Assembly (NCBI RefSeq): GCF_007990775.1
Contig: NZ_BJXB01000011.1
Span: 62,001-126,000, forward strand
Source: Deinococcus cellulosilyticus NBRC 106333 = KACC 11606
GTDB lineage: Bacteria; Deinococcota; Deinococci; Deinococcales; Deinococcaceae
Length of the DNA: 64,000 nt
Direction of reading: 5' to 3'
The position numbers and the translations under genes are program-made. The stretch's first letter is position 1. Each line of letters begins with the position of its first letter. Of the stretch, positions 62,758-64,000 are shown piece after piece. Under the pieces are notes generated by a model. That model worked only from the letters and a program-made list of their open reading frames with translations. It did not search any database and was not told the DNA's origin.

Positions 62758-63066
62758 TCAGGTGAAAATCACTTCAAAGACTGTGCCTCTGGCATCAGGC
62801 TGCAAGGGCACCATGAAAATGTCCAGTTCGCCCACTGCCGGGTGAGTGACCTTAAAAATGGCCTGGGGCACCAGACGCTTTCTGGAATCCACAAAGATCA
62901 GGGAGTAAGGCCTGCGACCAGAAGTGGGGAGCACATCTCCACCCAGCAGGTTCGCTTCGGCAAGTTGCACTTCAAAAGCCTCTTGCGGGTTCACCTGCAC
63001 ATGAAAGGTCTCTCCAATCAGGGGTTTGAAGTGGTCAATGGTGAGGGTGCGCAGCATCTCGGTCAT
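62758..63066 (-). CDS. DUF6916 protein
   Basis: A 102-residue protein with LTIDHFKPLIGETFHVQV, RRPYSLIFVDSRKRLVPQAIF and HPAVGELDIFMVPLQPDARG, which fits DUF6916, a family I know as a companion of tandem tail-collar proteins. Function unknown. ATG 63066 is chosen over 63123 because GGAGGA lies 7 bases upstream; that site is inside a 12-bp hairpin (63071-63113). Confidence 0.75.
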   Translation of the reverse strand: MTEMLRTLTIDHFKPLIGETFHVQVNPQEAFEVQLAEANLLGGDVLPTSGRRPYSLIFVDSRKRLVPQAIFKVTHPAVGELDIFMVPLQPDARGTVFEVIFT

Positions 63067-63070
63067 GAAG

Positions 63071-63113
63071 AAGTCCTCCGGTGGTGGTTCTTTTCCATCA
63101 TACCGGAGGACTT
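63071..63113 (-). promoter_or_regulatory. Hairpin covering the DUF6916 ribosome binding site
   Basis: A perfect 12-bp stem AAGTCCTCCGGT/ACCGGAGGACTT with a 19-base loop. The GGAGGA ribosome site lies in the 3' arm, and the HtrA-like gene ends just upstream. Confidence 0.65.
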
Positions 63114-63126
63114 TCAGAGACACGCA

Positions 63127-64000
63127 TTACTCGGTGAAGACAGTGGCCCTTGCCCCGAGTTGCACAGGCAGAATCAAGCGCTTGCCGTCCCGCTCCACCT
63201 GCAACTTCACCACATCTCCGATGCTCTTGCGGCGCACCACCCCGATCAGTTCATCAAAGGTGTTCACAGGGGCACCGTCCACAGCCAGGATGTAATCTGC
63301 CTTGAGGACCCGTTCGCTGGAGCCATCTTGCAGCCTGACGGTTTCTTCCCGCTCGGCACGCAAACCTGCTTTTTCTGCAGGGCTGCCTTTTTCCACACTG
63401 CCCACCCGCACCCCATGGTCAAAGTCCGAGGCATGGAAGGAGGAACGCACCCCCAGTACAGGCACATCCCGTTTGGTTCCGGCCATCAGTTCGCTCAGGA
63501 TCTTCTGTTCCTGGTTCATGGGTACGGCATAAGCGGTGGTGGATTGGTCGTCATACACCCGGATGTAACTGACCACGCCCACAATCTCACCCTTTGCATT
63601 GGCCACAGGTCCCCCAGAGTCTCCAGGGGCAATCGGGGCACGCATTTCCAGGGTTCCAGGGGGGAAATCCGCCCGACTTGCTGCCACATTCAGGTCAATG
63701 ACCTTCCCGACCCGTCTTTTCAGGAAGTCACCGCCACTGTTGCCCACCGCCAGAATGGAATCTCCAACATTCGGGTGCTTCGGGGCGAGGGGCAGAAAGG
63801 TGGCCTTGTTGATGCGGACTTTCAGCAGGGCGAGGTCGGTGGTGTTGTCAAAACCCACCACATCTGCCGTATAACGCCTCAGGTTGGGCAGGACCACGGT
63901 CACCTGATTGCGGAACTCCACCACATGGTAGGCCGTGAGTGCGTAACCATCCTGATTGATGAAAAAACCCGTTCCCACCACCACACCATCCGAAACATCC
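63127..64000 (-). CDS. HtrA/DegP-type serine protease, C-terminal part
   Basis: A trypsin-like S1C protease; the N-terminus lies beyond the right edge. The catalytic triad is visible: His in LTAYHVVE, Asp in NTTDLALLKV and Ser in APGDSGGPVAN. One PDZ domain follows (about GVRVGSVEKGSPAEKAGLRA to ILAVDGAPVNTFDEL). These proteases remove or refold damaged exported proteins. DUF6916 follows 60 bases later on the same strand. Confidence 0.9.
   Translation of the reverse strand, partial: DVSDGVVVGTGFFINQDGYALTAYHVVEFRNQVTVVLPNLRRYTADVVGFDNTTDLALLKVRINKATFLPLAPKHPNVGDSILAVGNSGGDFLKRRVGKVIDLNVAASRADFPPGTLEMRAPIAPGDSGGPVANAKGEIVGVVSYIRVYDDQSTTAYAVPMNQEQKILSELMAGTKRDVPVLGVRSSFHASDFDHGVRVGSVEKGSPAEKAGLRAEREETVRLQDGSSERVLKADYILAVDGAPVNTFDELIGVVRRKSIGDVVKLQVERDGKRLILPVQLGARATVFTE

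Overview
The window looks like chromosome from a Deinococcus-type bacterium. The evidence is moderate GC, many genes whose start codon lies 6-8 bases after a TANNNT -10 box (the leaderless arrangement common in Deinococcus), menaquinone-type UbiE, HemQ haem synthesis, GatC-dependent tRNA amidation, and secreted proteins with lipoprotein or Sec signals. This is inferred from gene content. I could not run a phylogenetic search. No prophage, insertion sequence or CRISPR array was found.

Positions 1-16,000 hold housekeeping and metabolic genes: a DUF218 fragment, a secreted sugar dehydrogenase-like lipoprotein, serS and gatC, a DsbA-like protein, hisC, a DUF402 protein, a phytase-like esterase, menaquinone methyltransferase, an M42 aminopeptidase, a NarL-type sensor kinase, trmJ, two small enzymes and glgA. 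Positions 16,000-29,400 hold two tRNA genes, an unlisted 50-residue membrane peptide, a five-PAS GGDEF-EAL protein, a secreted pullulanase with two CBM41 domains, a GAF-GGDEF cyclase, a ygfZ operon, and metY under a SAM riboswitch.

Positions 29,500-43,200 hold exported hydrolases and a solute-binding protein, an astacin-ricin lipoprotein, the glyoxylate-shunt pair aceB-aceA, tsaE, the agmatine-to-putrescine pair aguA-aguB and ndk. Positions 43,300-52,300 hold a BMP-type ABC permease pair, a RodZ-like protein, an AI-2E-family permease, a LacI regulator next to an orphan GH43 C-terminal-like domain, hemQ and a PII protein.

Positions 52,350-63,070 are the most distinctive part. A 47-residue ORF with a lasso-precursor-like motif is followed by a 2,489-residue lipoprotein. 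That lipoprotein has a nuclease-like domain that appears to have lost its catalytic residues, six cadherin-like repeats and a beta-helix. After it come three tandem phage-tail-collar (microcystin-dependent) proteins, a GNAT acetyltransferase and a DUF6916 protein. I read this as a surface-display locus of unknown function. An HtrA-type protease runs off the right end.

Two families of intergenic elements are scattered among the genes. One has arrays of 7-bp repeats at one or both ends of a short core, often with the two arrays inverted. The other has AGATCCCCCCTGC-type inverted ends and occurs on both sides of the M42 peptidase gene.
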